A model generated the notes under the pieces. It made no database searches and was not told the origin of the DNA. It was given only the letters and a program-made list of their open reading frames with translations. Below, piece by piece: positions 12,250-25,571 of a stretch of DNA of 64,000 nucleotides. Every line of letters begins with the position of its first letter. Within the stretch, counting starts at the first letter, position 1. Origin of the DNA: Litoditis marina (Eukaryota > Nematoda > Chromadorea > Rhabditida > Rhabditidae); assembly GCA_964036275.1 (NCBI GenBank), contig CAXIWQ010000388.1, forward strand, positions 1-64,000, read 5' to 3'. The position numbers were made by a program, and so were the translations under genes.

Positions 12250-15200
12250 TTTTGTAGCTGGGAGCAATAGATTTGATAGCCGTATGAAATGTTCTCTGTA
12301 ACTGCGAGGCAAAGAGTCAATAACCGCGTTAATTCGTCTTTTGTGGCTGTGCGCCACAGAATATATAGTCGTATTAGGTTTTTGTAGCTGGGAGCAACAG
12401 ACTTGATAGCCGTATGAACTTTTCTCGGTAGCTGCAAGCCAACAAGTCGATAACCGCGATAATTTGTATTTTGTGGCTGTGCGCCACAGAATAGATTGTC
12501 GTATTAGGTTTTTGTAGCTGGGACCAACAGATTTGATAGCCGTATGAACTTTTTTCTGTAGCTACAAGGCAAAGAGGTAATGACCGCGTTAATTTGTCTT
12601 TTGTGGCTGTGCGCCACAGAATAGATTGTCGTATCAGGTTTTTGTAGCTGGGAGCAACAGACTTGATAGCCGTATGAACTTTTCTCTGTAGCTGCAAGCC
12701 AACAAGTCGATAACCGCGATATTTCGTGTTTTGTGGCTGTGCGCCACAGAATAGATTGTCGTATCAGGTTTTTGTAGCTGGGAGCAACAGATTTGATAGC
12801 CGTATGAAATGTTATCTGTAACTGCGAGGCAAAGAGTCAATAACCGCGTTAATTCGTCTTTTGTGGCTGTGCGCCACAGAATATATAGTCGTATTAGGTT
12901 ATTGTAGCTGGGAGCAACAGACTTGATAGCCGTATGAACTGTTCTCTGTAGCTGCAAGGCAAAGAGTCAATAACCGCGTTAATTCGTATTTTGTGGCTGT
13001 GCGCCACAGAATAGATAGTCGTATTAGGTTTTTTTTAGCTGGGAGCAACATACTTGATAGCCGTATAACCTTTTTCCTGTAGCTGCACGGCAAAGAGTCA
13101 ATAACCGCGTTAATTTGTCTTTTGTGGCTGTGCGCCACAGAATATAAAGTCGTATTAGGTTTTCGTAGCTGGGAGCAACAGACTTGATAGCCGTATGAAT
13201 TTTTTTCTGTAGCTGCAAGGCAAAGAGGTAATAACCGCGTTAATTTGTCTTTTGTGGCTGTGCGCCACAGAATAGATGGTCGTATCAGGTTTTTGTAGCT
13301 GGGAGCAACAGACTTGATAGCCGTATGAACTTTTCTCTGTAGCTGCAAGCCAACAAGTCGATAACCGCGATAATTCGTATTTTGTGGCTGTGCGCCACAG
13401 AATAGATTGTCGTATTAGGTTTTTGTAGCTGGGAGCAACAGATTTGATAGCCGTGTGAACTGTTCTCTGTAGCTGCAAGGCAAAGAGTCGATAACCGCGT
13501 TAATTCGTATTTTGTGGCTGTGCGCCACAGAATAGATTGTCGTATTAGGTTTTTGTAGCTGGGAGCAACAGAATTGATAGCCGTATGAACTTTTTTCTGT
13601 AGCTGCAAGGCAAAGAGGTAATAACCGCGTTAATTTGTCTTTTGTGGCTGTGCGCCACAGAATAGATTGTCGTATCAGGTTTTTGTAGCTGGGAGCAACA
13701 GACTTGATAGCCGTATGAACTTTTCTCTGTAGCTGCAAGCCAACAAGTCGATAACCGCGATATTTCGTGTTTTGTGGCTGTGCGCCACAGAATAGATTGT
13801 CGTATTATGTTTCTGTAGTTGGAAGCAACAGACTTGATAGCCGTATGATTTTTTTTTGTAGCTGCAAGTCGAAATGTCAATAACCGCGTTAATTCGTCTT
13901 TGTGGCTGTGCGCCACAGAATAGATTGTCGTATTAGGTTTTTGTAGCTGGGAGCAACAGATTTGATAGCCGTATAAAATGTTATCTGTAACTGCGAGGCG
14001 AAGAGTCAATAACCGCGTTAATTCGTCTTTTGTGGCTGTGCGCCACAGAATATATAGTCGTATTAGGTTTTTGTAGCTGGGAGCAACAGACTTGATAGCC
14101 GTATGAACTGTTCTCTGTAGCTGCAAGGCAAAGAGTCGATAACCGCGTTAATTCGTATTTTGTGGCTGTGCGCCACAGAATAGATAGTCGTATTAGGTTT
14201 TTTTAGCTGGGAGCAACATACTTAATAGCCGTATAACCTTTTTCCTGTAGCTGCACGGCAAAGAGTCAATAACCGCGTTAATTTGTCTTTTGTGGGTGTG
14301 CGCCACAGAATATAAAATCGTATTAGGTTTTCGTAGCTGGGAGCAACAGACTTGATAGCCGTATGAACTGTTCTCTGTAGCTGCAAGGCAAAGAGTCGAT
14401 AACCGCGTTAATTCGTATTTTGTGGCTGTGCGCCACAGAATAGATAGTCGTATTAGGTTTTTCTAGCTGGGAGCAACATACTTGATAGCCATATAAACTT
14501 TTTTCTGTAGCTGCAAGCCAAAGAGTCGATAACCGCGTAAATTCGTATTTTGTGGCTGTGCGCCACAGAATAGATTGTCGTATTAGGTTTTTGTAGCTGG
14601 GAGCAACAGATTTGATAGCCGTATGAAATGTTCTCTGTAACTGCAAGGCAAAGAGGTAATAACCGCGTTAATTTGTCTTTTGTGGCTGTGCGCCACAGAA
14701 TATAAAGTCGTATTAGGTTTTTGTAGCCATGAGCAACAGACTTGATAGCCGTATGAATTTTTTTCTGTAGCTGCAAGGCAAAGAGTCGATAACCGCGTTA
14801 ATTCGTATTTTGTGGCTGTGCGCCACAGAATAGATTGTCGTATTAGGTTTTTGTAGCTGGGAGCAACAGATTTGATAGCCGTATGAACTTTTTTCTGTAG
14901 CTGCAAGGCAAAGAGGTAATAACCGCGTTAATTTGTCTTTTGTGGCTGTGCGCCACAGAATAGATTGTCGTATCAGGTTTTTGTAGCTGGGAGCAACAGA
15001 CTTGATAGCCGTATGAACTTTTCTCTGTAGCTGCAAGCCAACAAGTCGATAACCGCGATATTTCGTGTTTTGTGGCTGTGCGCCACAGAATAGATTGTCG
15101 TATTATGTTTCTGTAGTTGGAAGCAACAGACTTGATAGCCGTATGATTTTTTTTTGTAGCTGCAAGTCAAAATGTCAATAACCGCGTTAATTCGTCTTTG

Positions 15201-18200
15201 TGGCTGTGCGCCACAGAATAGATTGTCGTATTAGGTTTTTGTAGCTGGGAGCAACAGATTTGATAGCCGTATGAACTTTTTTCTGTAGCTGCAAGGCTAA
15301 GAGGTAATAACCGCGTTAATTTGTCTTTTGTGGCTGTGCGCCACAGAATAGATTGTCGTATCAGGTTTTTGTAGCTGGGAGCAACAGACTTGATAGCCGT
15401 ATGAACTTTTCTCTGTAGCTGCAAGCCAACAAGTCGATAACCGCGATATTTCGTGTTTTGTGGCTGTGCGCCACAGAATAGATTGTCGTATTATGTTTCT
15501 GTAGTTGGAAGCAACAGACTTGATAGCCGTATGATTTTTTTTTGTAGCTGCAAGTCAAAATGTCAATAACCGCGTTAATTCGTCTTTGTGGCTGTGCGCC
15601 ACAGAATAGATTGTCGTATTAGGTTTTTGTAGCTGGGAGCAACAGATTTGATAGCCGTATGAAATGTTATCTGTAACTGCGAGGCAAAGAGTCAATAACC
15701 GCGTTAATTCGTCTTTTGTGGCTGTGCGCCACAGAATATATAGTCGTATTAGTTTTTTGTAGCTGGGAGCAACAGACTTGATAGCCGTATGAACTGTTCT
15801 CTGTAGCTGCAAGGCAAAGAGTCGATAACCGCGTTAATTCGTATTTTGTGGCTGTGCGCCACAGAATAGATAGTCGTATTAGGTTTTTTTTAGCTGGGAG
15901 CAACATACTTAATAGCCGTATAACCTTTTTCCTGTAGCTGCACGGCAAAGAGTCAATAACCGCGTTAATTTGTCTTTTGTGGGTGTGCGCCACAGAATAT
16001 AAAATCGTATTAGGTTTTCGTAGCTGGGAGCAACAGACTTGATAGCCGTATGAATTTTTTTCTGTAGCTGCAAGGCAAAGAGGTAATAACCGCGTTAATT
16101 TGTCTGTTGTGGCTGTGCGCCACAGAATAGATTGTCGTATCAGGTTTTTGTAGCTGGGAGCAACAGACTTGATAGCCGTATGAACTTTTCTCTGTAGCTG
16201 CAAGGCAAAGAGTCGATAACCGCGTTATATCGTATTTTGTGGCTGTGTGCCACAGAATAAATAGTTGTATTGGGTTTTTCTAGCTGGGAGCAACATACTT
16301 GATAGCCATATAAACTTTTTTCTGTAGCTGCAAGCCAAAGAGTCGATAACCGCGTAAATTCGTATTTGGTGGCTGTGCGCCACAGAATAGATTGTCGTAT
16401 TAGGTTTTTGTAGCTGGGAGCAACAGATTTGATAGCCGTATGAAATGTTCTCTGTAACTGCAAGGCAAAGAGGTAATAACCGCGTTAATTTGTCTTTTGT
16501 GGCTGTGCGCCACAGAATATAAAGTCGTATTAGGTTTTTGTAGCCATGAGCAACAGACTTGATAGCCGTATAAACTTTTTTTCTGTAGCTGCACGGCAAA
16601 GAGTCAATAACCGCGTAAAATCTTTTGTGGCTGTGCGCCACAGAATATAAAGTCGTATTAGGTTTTTGTAGCTGGGAGCAACAGACTTGATAGCCGTATA
16701 AACTTTTTTCTGTAGCTGCAAAGCAAACAGTCGATAACCGCGTTAATTCGTATTTTGTGGCTGTGCGCCACAGAATAGATAGTCGTATTAGGTTTTTGTA
16801 GCTGGGAGCAACAGATTTGATAGCCGTATGAAATGTTCTCTGTAACTGCGAGGCAAAGAGTCAATAACCGCGTTAATTTGTCTTTTGTGGGTGTGCGCCA
16901 CAGAATATAAAATCGTATTAGGTTTTCGTAGCTGGGAGCAACAGACTTGATAGCCGTATGAATTTTTTTCTGTAGCTGCAAGGCAAAGAGGTAATAACCG
17001 CGTTAATTTGTCTGTTGTGGCTGTGCGCCACAGAATAGATTGTCGTATCAGGTTTTTGTAGCTGGGAGCAACAGACTTGATAGCCGTATGAACTTTTCTC
17101 TGTAGCTGCAAGGCAAAGAGTCGATAACCGCGTTATATCGTATTTTGTGGCTGTGTGCCACAGAATAGATAGTTGTATTGGGTTTTTCTAGCTGGGAGCA
17201 ACATACTTGATAGCCATATAAACTTTTTTCTGTAGCTGCAAGCCAAAGAGTCGATAACCGCGTAAATTCGTATTTTGTGGCTGTGCGCCACAGAATAGAT
17301 TGTCGTATTAGGTTTTTGTAGCTGGGAGCAACAGATTTGATAGCCGTATGAAATGTTCTCTGTAACTGCAAGGCAAAGAGGTAATAACCGCGTTAATTTG
17401 TCTTTTGTGGCTGTGCGCCACAGAATATAAAGTCGTATTAGGTTTTTGTAGCCATGAGCAACAGACTTGATAGCCGTATAAACTTTTGTTCTGTAGCTGC
17501 ACGGCAAAGAGTCAATAACCGCGTAAAATCTTTTGTGGCTGTGCGCCACAGAATAGATTGTCGTATTATGTTTCTGTAGTTGGAAGCAACAGACTTGATA
17601 GCCGTATGATTTTTTTTTGTAGCTGCAAGTCAAAATGTCAATAACCGCGTTAATTCGTCTTTGTGGCTGTGCGCCACAGAATAGATTGTCGTATTAGGTT
17701 TTTGTAGCTGGGAGCAACAGATTTGATAGCCGTATGAAATGTTCTCTGTAACTGCGAGGCAAAGAGTCAATAACCGCGTTAATTTGTCTTTTGTGGGTGT
17801 GCGCCACAGAATATAAAATCGTATTAGGTTTTCGTAGCTGGGAGCAACAGACTTGATAGCCGTATGAATTTTTTTCTGTAGCTGCAAGGCAAAGAGGTAA
17901 TAACCGCGTTAATTTGTCTGTTGTGGCTGTGCGCCACAGAATAGATTGTCGTATCAGGTTTTTGTAGCTGGGAGCAACAGACTTGATAGCCGTATGAACT
18001 TTTCTCTGTAGCTGCAAGGCAAAGAGTCGATAACCGCGTTATATCGTATTTTGTGGCTGTGTGCCACAGAATAGATAGTTGTATTGGGTTTTTCTAGCTG
18101 GGAGCAACATACTGCCATATAAACTTTTTTCTGTAGCTGCAAGCCAAAGAGTCGATAACCGCGTAAATTCGTATTTTGTGGCTGTGCGCCACAGAATAGA

Positions 18201-21200
18201 TTGTCGTATTAGGTTTTTGTAGCTGGGAGCAACAGATTTGATAGCCGTATGAAATGTTCTCTGTAACTGCAAGGCAAAGAGGTAATAACCGCGTTAATTT
18301 GTCTTTTGTGGCTGTGCGCCACAGAATATAAAGTCGTATTAGGTTTTTGTAGCCATGAGCAACAGACTTGATAGCCGTATAAACTTTTTTTCTGTAGCTG
18401 CACGGCAAAGAGTCAATAACCGCGTAAAATCTTTTGTGGCTGTGCGCCACAGAATAGATTGTCGTATTATGTTTCTGTAGTTGGAAGCAACAGACTTGAT
18501 AGCCGTATGATTTTTTTGTAGCTGCAAGTCAAAATGTCAATAACCGCGTTAATTCGTCTTTGTGGCTGTGCGCCACAGAATAGATTGTCGTATTAGGTTT
18601 TTGTAGCTGGGAGCAACAGATTTGATAGCCGTATGAAATGTTCTCTGTAACTGCGAGGCAAAGAGTCAATAACCGCGTTAATTCGTCTTTTGTGGCTGTG
18701 CGCCACAGAATATATAGTCGTATTAGGTTTTTTTAGCTGGGAGCAACATACTCGATAGCCGTATAACCTTTTTCCTGTAGCTGCACGGCAAAGAGTCAAT
18801 AACCGCGTTAATTTGTCTTTTGTGGCTGTGCGCCACAGAATATAAAGTCGTATTAGGTTTTTGTAGCTGGGAGCAACATACTTGATAGCCGTATAACCTT
18901 TTTCCTGTAGCTGCACGGCAAAGAGTCAATAACCGCGTTAATTTGTATTTTGTGGCTGTGCGCCACAGAATATAAAGTCGTACTATGTTTTTGTAGTTGG
19001 GAGCAACAGACTTGATAGCCGTATGATTTTTTTTTGTAGCTGCAAGTCAAAATGTCGATAACCGCGTTAATTCGTTTTTGTGGCTGTGCGCCACAGAATA
19101 GATTGTCGTATTAGGTTTTTGTAGCTGGGAGCAACCGACTTGATAGCCGTATTAACTTTTTTCTGTAGCTGCAAAACAAACAGTCGATAACCGCGTTAAT
19201 TCGTATTTTGTGGCTGTGCGCCACAGAATAGATAGTCGTATTAGGTTTTTGTAGCTGGGAGCAACATACTTGATAGCCGTATAAACTTTTTTCTGTAGCT
19301 GCACGGCAAAGAGTCAATAACCGCGTTAATTTGTCTTTTGTGACTGTGCGCCACAGAATATAAAGTCGTATTAGGTTTTTGTAGCTGGGAGCAACAGACT
19401 TGATAGCCGTATGAACTTTTTTCTGTAGCTGCAAGGCAAAGAGGTAATAACCGCGTTAATTTGTCTTTTGTGGCTGTGCGCCACAGAATATAAAGTCGTA
19501 TTAGGTTTTTGTAGCCATGAGCAACAGACTTGATAGCCGTATAAACTTTTTTCTGTAGCTGCAAGGCAAAGAGTCGATAACCGCGTTAATTCGTATATTG
19601 TGGCTGTGTGCCACAGAATAGATAGTTGTATTGGGTTTTTCTAGCTGGGAGCAACATACTTGATAGCCGTATAAACTTTTTTCTGTAGCTGCAAGGCAAA
19701 GAGTCAATAACCGCGTTAATTTGTCTTTTGTGGCTGTGCGCCACAGAATATAAAGTCGTATTAGGTTTTTGTAGCCATGAGCAACAGACCTGATAGCCGT
19801 ATGAACTGTTCTCTGTAGCTGCAAGGCAAAGAGTCGATAACCGCGTTAATTCGTATTTTGTGGCTGTGCGCCACAGAATAGATTGTCGTATTAGGTTTTT
19901 GTAGCTGGGAGCAACATATTTGATAGCCGTATGAACTGTTCTCTGTAGCTGCAAGGCAAAGAGTCGATAACCGCGTTAATTTGTCTTTTGTGGCTGTGCG
20001 CCACAGAATATAAAGTCGTATTAGGTTTTTGTAGCCATGAGCAACAGACTTGATAGCCGTATAAACTTTTTTTGTAGCTGCAAGGCAAAGAGTCGATAAC
20101 CGCGTTAATTCGTATTTTGTGGCTGTGTGCCACAGAATAGATAGTTGTATTGGGTTTTTCTAGCTGGGAGCAACATACTTGATAGCCGTATAAACTTTTT
20201 TCTGTAGCTGCAAGGCAAAGAGGTAATAACCGCGTTAATTTGTCTTTTGTGGGTGTGCGCCACAGAATATAAAATCGTATTAGGTTTTCGTAGCTGGGAG
20301 CAACAGACTTGATAGCCGTATGAATTTTTTTCTGTAGCTGCAAGGCAAAGAGGTAACAACCGCGTTAATTTGTCTGTTGTGGCTGTGCGCCACAGAATAG
20401 ATTGTCGTATCAGGTTTTTGTAGCTGGGAGCAACAGACTTGATAGCCGTATGAACTTTTCTCTGTAGCTGCAAGGCAAAGAGTCGATAACCGCGTTATAT
20501 CGTATTTTGTGGCTGTGTGCCACATAATAGATAGTTGTATTGGGTTTTTCTAGCTGGGAGCAACATACTTGATAACCATATAAACTTTTTTCTGTAGCTG
20601 CAAGCCAAAGAGTCGATAACCGCGTAAATTCGTATTTTGTGGCTGTGCGCCACAGAATAGATTGTCGTATTAGGTTTTTGTAGCTGGGAGCAACAGATTT
20701 GATAGCCGTATGAAATGTTCTCTGTAACTGCAAGGCAAAGAGGTAATAACCGCGTTAATTTGTCTTTTGTGGCTGTGCGCCACAGAATATAAAGTCGTAT
20801 TAGGTTTTTGTAGCCATGAGCAACAGACTTGATAGCCGTATAAACTTTTTTTCTGTAGCTGCACGGCAAAGAGTCAATAACCGCGTAAAATCTTTTGTGG
20901 CTGTGCGCCACAGAATATAAAGTCGTATTAGGTTTTTGTAGCTGGGAGCAACAGACTTGATAGCCGTATAAACTTTTTTCTGTAGCTGCAAAGCAAACAG
21001 TCGATAACCGCGTTAATTCGTATTTTGTGGCTGTGCGCCACAGAATAGATAGTCGTATTAGGTTTTTGTAGCTGGGAGCAACAGATTTGATAGCCGTATG
21101 AAATGTTCTCTGTAACTGCGAGGCAAAGAGTCAATAACCGCGTTAATTCGTCTTTTGTGGCTGTGCGCCACAGAATAGATTGTCGTATTATGTTTCTGTA

Positions 21201-22481
21201 GTTGGAAGCAACAGACTTGATAGCCGTATGATTTTTTTTGTAGCTGCGAGTCAAAATGTCAATAACCGCGTTAATTCGTCTTTGTGGCTGTGCGCCACAG
21301 AATAGATTGTCGTATTAGGTTTTTGTAGCTGGGAGCAACAGATTTGATAGCCGTATGAAATGTTCTCTGTAACTGCGAGGCAAAGAGTCAATAACCGCGT
21401 TAATTTGTCTTTTGTGGGTGTGCGCCACAGAATATAAAATCGTATTAGGTTTTCGTAGCTGGGAGCAACAGACTTGATAGCCGTATGAATTTTTTTCTGT
21501 AGCTGCAAGGCAAAGAGGTAATAACCGCGTTAATTTGTCTGTTGTGGCTGTGCGCCACAGAATAGATTGTCGTATCAGGTTTTTGTAGCTGGGAGCAACA
21601 GACTTGATAGCCGTATGAAATGTTCTCTGTAACTGCGAGGCAAAGAGTCAATAACCGCGTTAATTCGTCTTTTGTGGCTGTGCGCCACAGAATATATAGT
21701 CGTATTAGGTTTTTTTAGCTGGGAGCAACATACTTGATAGCCGTATAACCTTTTCCTGTAGCTGCACGGCAAAGAGTCAATAACCGCGTTAATTTGTCTT
21801 TTGTGGCTGTGCGCCACAGAATATAAAGTCGTATTAGGTTTTTGTAGCTGGGAGCAACATACTTGATAGCCGTATAACCTTTTTCCTGTAGCTGCACGGC
21901 AAAGAGTCAATAACCGCGTTAATTTGTATTTTGTGGCTGTGCGCCACAGAATATAAAGTCGTACTATGTTTTTGTAGTTGGGAGCAACAGACTTGATAGC
22001 CGTATGATTTTTTTTTGTAGCTGCAAGTCAAAATGTCGATAACCGCGTTAATTCGTTTTTGTGGCTGTGCGCCACAGAATAGATTGTCGTATTAGGTTTT
22101 TGTAGCTGGGAGCAACCGACTTGATAGCCGTATTAACTTTTTTCTGTAGCTGCAAAACAAACAGTCGATAACCGCGTTAATTCGTATTTTGTGGCTGTGC
22201 GCCACAGAATATATAGTCGTATTAGGTTTTTGTAGCTGGGAGCAACATACTTGATAGCCGTATAAACTTTTTTCTGTAGCTGCACGGCAAAGAGTCAATA
22301 ACCGCGTTAATTTGTCTTTTGTGGCTGTGCGCCACAGAATATAAAGTCGTATTAGGTTTTTGTAGCTGGGAGCAACAGACTTGATAGCCGTATGAACTTT
22401 TTTCTGTAGCTGCAAGGCAAAGAGGTAATAACCGCGTTAATTTGTTTTTTGTGGCTGTGCGCCACAGAATATAAAGTCGTA

Positions 22482-24037
22482 TTAGGTTTTTGTAGCCATG
22501 AGCAACAGACTCGATAGCCGTATAAACTTTTTTCTGTAGCTGCAAGGCAAAGAGTCGATAACCGCGTTAATTCGTATTTTGTGGCTGTGTGCCACAGAAT
22601 AGATAGTTGTATTGGGTTTTTCTAGCTGGGAGCAACATACTTGATAGCCGTATAAACTTTTTTCTGTAGCTGCAAGGCAAAGAGTCAATAACCGCGTTAA
22701 TTTGTCTTTTGTGGCTGTGCGCCACAGAATATAAAGTCGTATTAGGTTTTTGTAGCCATGAGCAACAGACCTGATAGCCGTATGAACTGTTCTCTGTAGC
22801 TGCAAGGCAAAGAGTCGATAACCGCGTTAATTCGTATTTTGTGGCTGTGCGCCACAGAATAGATTGTCGTATTAGGTTTTTGTAGCTGGGAGCAACATAT
22901 TTGATAGCCGTATGAACTGTTCTCTGTAGCTGCAAGGCAAAGAGTCGATAACCGCGTTAATTTGAATTTTGTGGCTGTGCGCCACAGAATAGATTGTCGT
23001 ATCAGGTTTTTGTAGCTGGGAACAACATACTTGATAGCCGTATCAACTTTTTTCTGTAGCTGCAAAGCAAACAGTCGATAACCGCGTTAATTCGTATTTT
23101 GTGGCTGTGCGCCACAGAATAGATAGTCGTATTAGGTTTTTGTAGCTGGGAGCAACATACTTGATAGCCGTATAAACTTTTTTTCTGTAGCTGCACGGCA
23201 AAGAGTCAATAACCGCGTAAAATCTTTTGTGGCTGTGCGCCACAGAATATAAAGTCGTATTAGGTTTTTGTAGCCATGAGCAACAGACTTGATAGCCGTA
23301 TAAACTTTTTTCTGTAGCTGCAAGGCAAAGAGTCGATAACCGCGTTAATTCGTATTTTGTGGCTGTGTGCCACAGAATAGATAGTTGTATTGGGTTTTTC
23401 TAGCTGGGAGCAACATACTTGATAGCCGTATAAACTTTTTTCTGTAGCTGCAAGGCAAAGAGTCAATAACCGCGTTAATTTGTCTTTTGTGGCTGTGCGC
23501 CACAGAATATAAAGTCGTATTAGGTTTTTGTAGCCATGAGCAACAGACCTGATAGCCGTATGAACTGTTCTCTGTAGCTGCAAGGCAAAGAGTCGATAAC
23601 CGCGTTAATTCGTATTTTGTGGCTGTGCGCCACAGAATAGATTGTCGTATTAGGTTTTTGTAGCTGGGAGCAACATATTTGATAGCCGTATGAACTGTTC
23701 TCTGTAGCTGCAAGGCAAAGAGTCGATAACCGCGTTAATTTGAATTTTGTGGCTGTGCGCCACAGAATAGATTGTCGTATCAGGTTTTTGTAGCTGGGAA
23801 CAACATACTTGATAGCCGTATCAACTTTTTTCTGTAGCTGCAAAGCAAACAGTCGATAACCGCGTTAATTCGTATTTTGTGGCTGTGCGCCACAGAATAG
23901 ATAGTCGTATTAGGTTTTTGTAGCTGGGAGCAACATACTTGATAGCCGTATAAACTTTTTTTTCTGTAGCTGCACGGCAAAGAGTCAATAACCGCGTAAA
24001 ATCTTTTGTGGCTGTGCGCCACAGAATATAAAGTCGT
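22482..24037. repeat. 778-bp tandem higher-order repeat, two copies (in copy A)
   Basis: 22482-23259 and 23260-24037 are near-identical six-monomer units. The same pair is found at 37484-38261 and 38262-39039 in the duplicated segment. Confidence 0.85.
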
Positions 24038-25147
24038 ATTAGGTTTTTGTAGCTGGGAGCAACAGACTTGATAGCCGTATAAACTTTTTTCTGTAGCTGC
24101 AAGGCAAAGAGGTGATAACCGCGTTAATTTGTCTTTTGTGTCTGTGCGCCACAGAATATACAGTCGTATTAGGTTTTTGTAGCTGGAAGCAACAGATTTG
24201 ATAGCCGTATAAAATGTTCTCTGTAACTGCAAGGCAAAGAGTCAATAACCGCGTTAATTTGTATTTTATGGCTGTGCGCCACAGAATATAAAGTCGTAAT
24301 ATGTTTTTGTAGTTGGGAGCAACAGACTTGATAGCCGTATGATTTTTTTTGTAGCTGCAAGTCAAAATGTCAATAACCGCGTTAATTCGTATTTTGTGGC
24401 TGTGCGCCACAGAATAGATTGTCGTATTAGGTTTTTGTAGCAGGGAGCAACAGACTTGATAGCCGTATAAACTTTTTCTGTAGCTGCAAGGCAAAGAGGT
24501 GATAACCGCGTTAATTTGTCTTTTGTGGCTGTGCGCCACAGAATAGATTGTCGTATTAGGTTTTTGTAGCTGGGAGCAACAGACTTGATAGCCGCATAAA
24601 CTTTGTTTCTGTAGCTGCAAGGCAAAGAGTCAATAACCGCGTTAATTCGTCTTTTGTGGCTGTGCGCCACAGAATATATAGTCGTATTAGGTTTTTGTAG
24701 CTGGGAGCAACAGACTTGATAGCCGTATGAACTTATCTCTGTAACTGCAAGTCAACAAGTCGATAACCGCGATAATTCGTATTTTGTGGCTGTGCGCCAC
24801 AGAATAGATTGTCGTATTAGGTTTTTGTAGCTGGGAGCAACAGATTTGATAGCCGTATGAACTGTTCTCTGTAGCTGCAAGGCAAAGAGTCGATAACCGC
24901 GTTTATTCGTATTTTGTGGCTGTGCGCCACAGAATAGATTGTCGTATTAGGTTTTTGTAGCTGGGAGTAACATATTTGATAGCCGTATGAACTGTTCTCT
25001 GTAGCTGCAAGGCAAAGAGTCGATAACCGCGTTATATCGTATTTTGTGGCTGTGTGCCACAGAATATAAAGTCGTATTAGGTTTTTGTAGCCATGAGCAA
25101 CAGACTTGATAGCCGTATAAACTTTTCTCTGTAGCTGCAAGGCAAAG

Positions 25148-25151
25148 AGTC
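25148..25151. repeat. Target-site duplication, left copy (AGTC)
   Basis: The four bases AGTC precede the 5' LTR and recur directly after the 3' LTR. The uninterrupted satellite paralogue at 40150-40153 has a single AGTC at the homologous position, which confirms the 4-bp duplication. Four to six bp is normal for Ty3/gypsy integrases. Confidence 0.93.
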
Positions 25152-25165
25152 TGTCATGAGCCTGT

Positions 25166-25209
25166 CCTCTCGCTTTGGTTAGGACCATACGTCCTATCAA
25201 TGCGAGAGG
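25166..25209 (+). other. Nested inverted repeat near the start of the LTR
   Basis: CCTCTCGC (25166-25173) pairs with GCGAGAGG (25202-25209). Inside it AGGAC (25181-25185) pairs with GTCCT (25191-25195) around a 5-nt loop, giving a two-step hairpin with small internal loops. The same structure is at 33926-33969 in the 3' LTR. Its role is unknown; it could be a protein-binding dyad or an RNA structure if transcribed. Confidence 0.75.
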
Positions 25210-25249
25210 CGGGGTCAACACATTAGCTACCCTTCCCTGTACCACCCGC

Positions 25250-25274
25250 GAGAGGTCGTCTCTTTGGACCTCTC
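25250..25274 (+). other. Second LTR inverted repeat
   Basis: GAGAGGTC (25250-25257) is the exact reverse complement of GACCTCTC (25267-25274), with a 9-nt loop. The octamer GCGAGAGG occurs both here (25248-25255) and in the first LTR hairpin (25202-25209), so CCTCTCGC at 25166 could pair with either copy. That would allow two alternative folds. The 3' LTR has the same elements at 34010-34034. Confidence 0.65.
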
Positions 25275-25472
25275 AAGGCTTGGATCCTATTAGCAGTCTC
25301 AGGTATAACGTATTATATATATTGTATTAATGTTATTTAACTTGCCTATATGAATTAGTATTTAACTAAGACTTCTGTTAATCGCTCAGGGAAGGGCAGT
25401 CCAGGGTTAAGCCCCTGCCTTTTGCCCTATAATATCCGAGGTTGGGTCCAGGCTATATTTAAAACTATTAAC

Positions 25473-25480
25473 TATAAAAT
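25473..25480 (+). promoter_or_regulatory. Candidate LTR TATA box
   Basis: TATAAAAT lies 72 bp before the LTR end, with a TTCAGG initiator-like motif about 30 bp downstream (around 25509). This would make R and U5 short. It is a motif match only; other AT-rich stretches of the LTR (25303-25325) could serve instead. Confidence 0.35.
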
Positions 25481-25553
25481 ACCGCTACACCGCGTGGACC
25501 CTAGGTGTGTTCAGGCTCTGACCCAATAGGGGCCAGATCCTGTAGCATAACAG

Positions 25554-25571
25554 TGGAGATCCCGGATAACT
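25554..25571 (+). other. Candidate primer binding site
   Basis: One base after the LTR terminal CA the sequence reads TGGAGATCCCGGATAACT. TGG is the complement of a tRNA 3' CCA end, and the position is where minus-strand priming sites of LTR elements lie. I could not assign the tRNA species from memory. Matching the reverse complement to tRNA 3' ends of the host would settle it. Confidence 0.6.

Larger units (their letters stand above)
1..25151. repeat. 130-bp tandem satellite array, left of the retrotransposon
   Basis: This is head-to-tail repetition of a monomer of 129-130 bp with no unique sequence between copies, about 190 copies by length; the window opens inside it. Recurring landmarks are the dyad TGTGGCTGTGCGCCACA, the block GGGAGCAACAGACTTGATAG, a run of 6-10 T and the block AATAACCGCG. 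Variants are distinguishable. One has TAGCCATGAGCA in place of TAGCTGGGAGCA. One has TAGTTGGAAGCA coupled to CAAGTCAAAATG. One has TGTGTGCCACA with GTTGTATTGGG. One is shortened after ACCGCG (GTAAAATC). The order of variants recurs in longer units, so the array has higher-order structure. Because 130 is 1 modulo 3, a reading frame changes at every monomer, which argues against protein coding. I do not recognise the family by name. A heterochromatic or structural role is an inference. Confidence 0.97.
25152..25552 (+). repeat. 5' long terminal repeat
   Basis: This 401-bp direct repeat begins TGTCATGAG and ends CATAACA. Compared by eye across its full length it has no difference from the copy at 33912-34312. 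It contains two strong inverted repeats near its start (25166-25209 and 25250-25274), AT-rich stretches around 25303-25325 and a TATAAAAT at 25473. I see no canonical AATAAA, so the polyadenylation signal is unresolved. The U3, R and U5 limits cannot be fixed from sequence alone. Confidence 0.97.

Noticed and set aside
1..25151. Many overlapping minus-strand open frames of 60-200 codons with almost the same peptide
   Set aside because: They are the same 130-bp repeat read in shifting frames. Boundaries follow monomer variants and one-base indels, with no start context, no independent family resemblance and no codon-level constraint.
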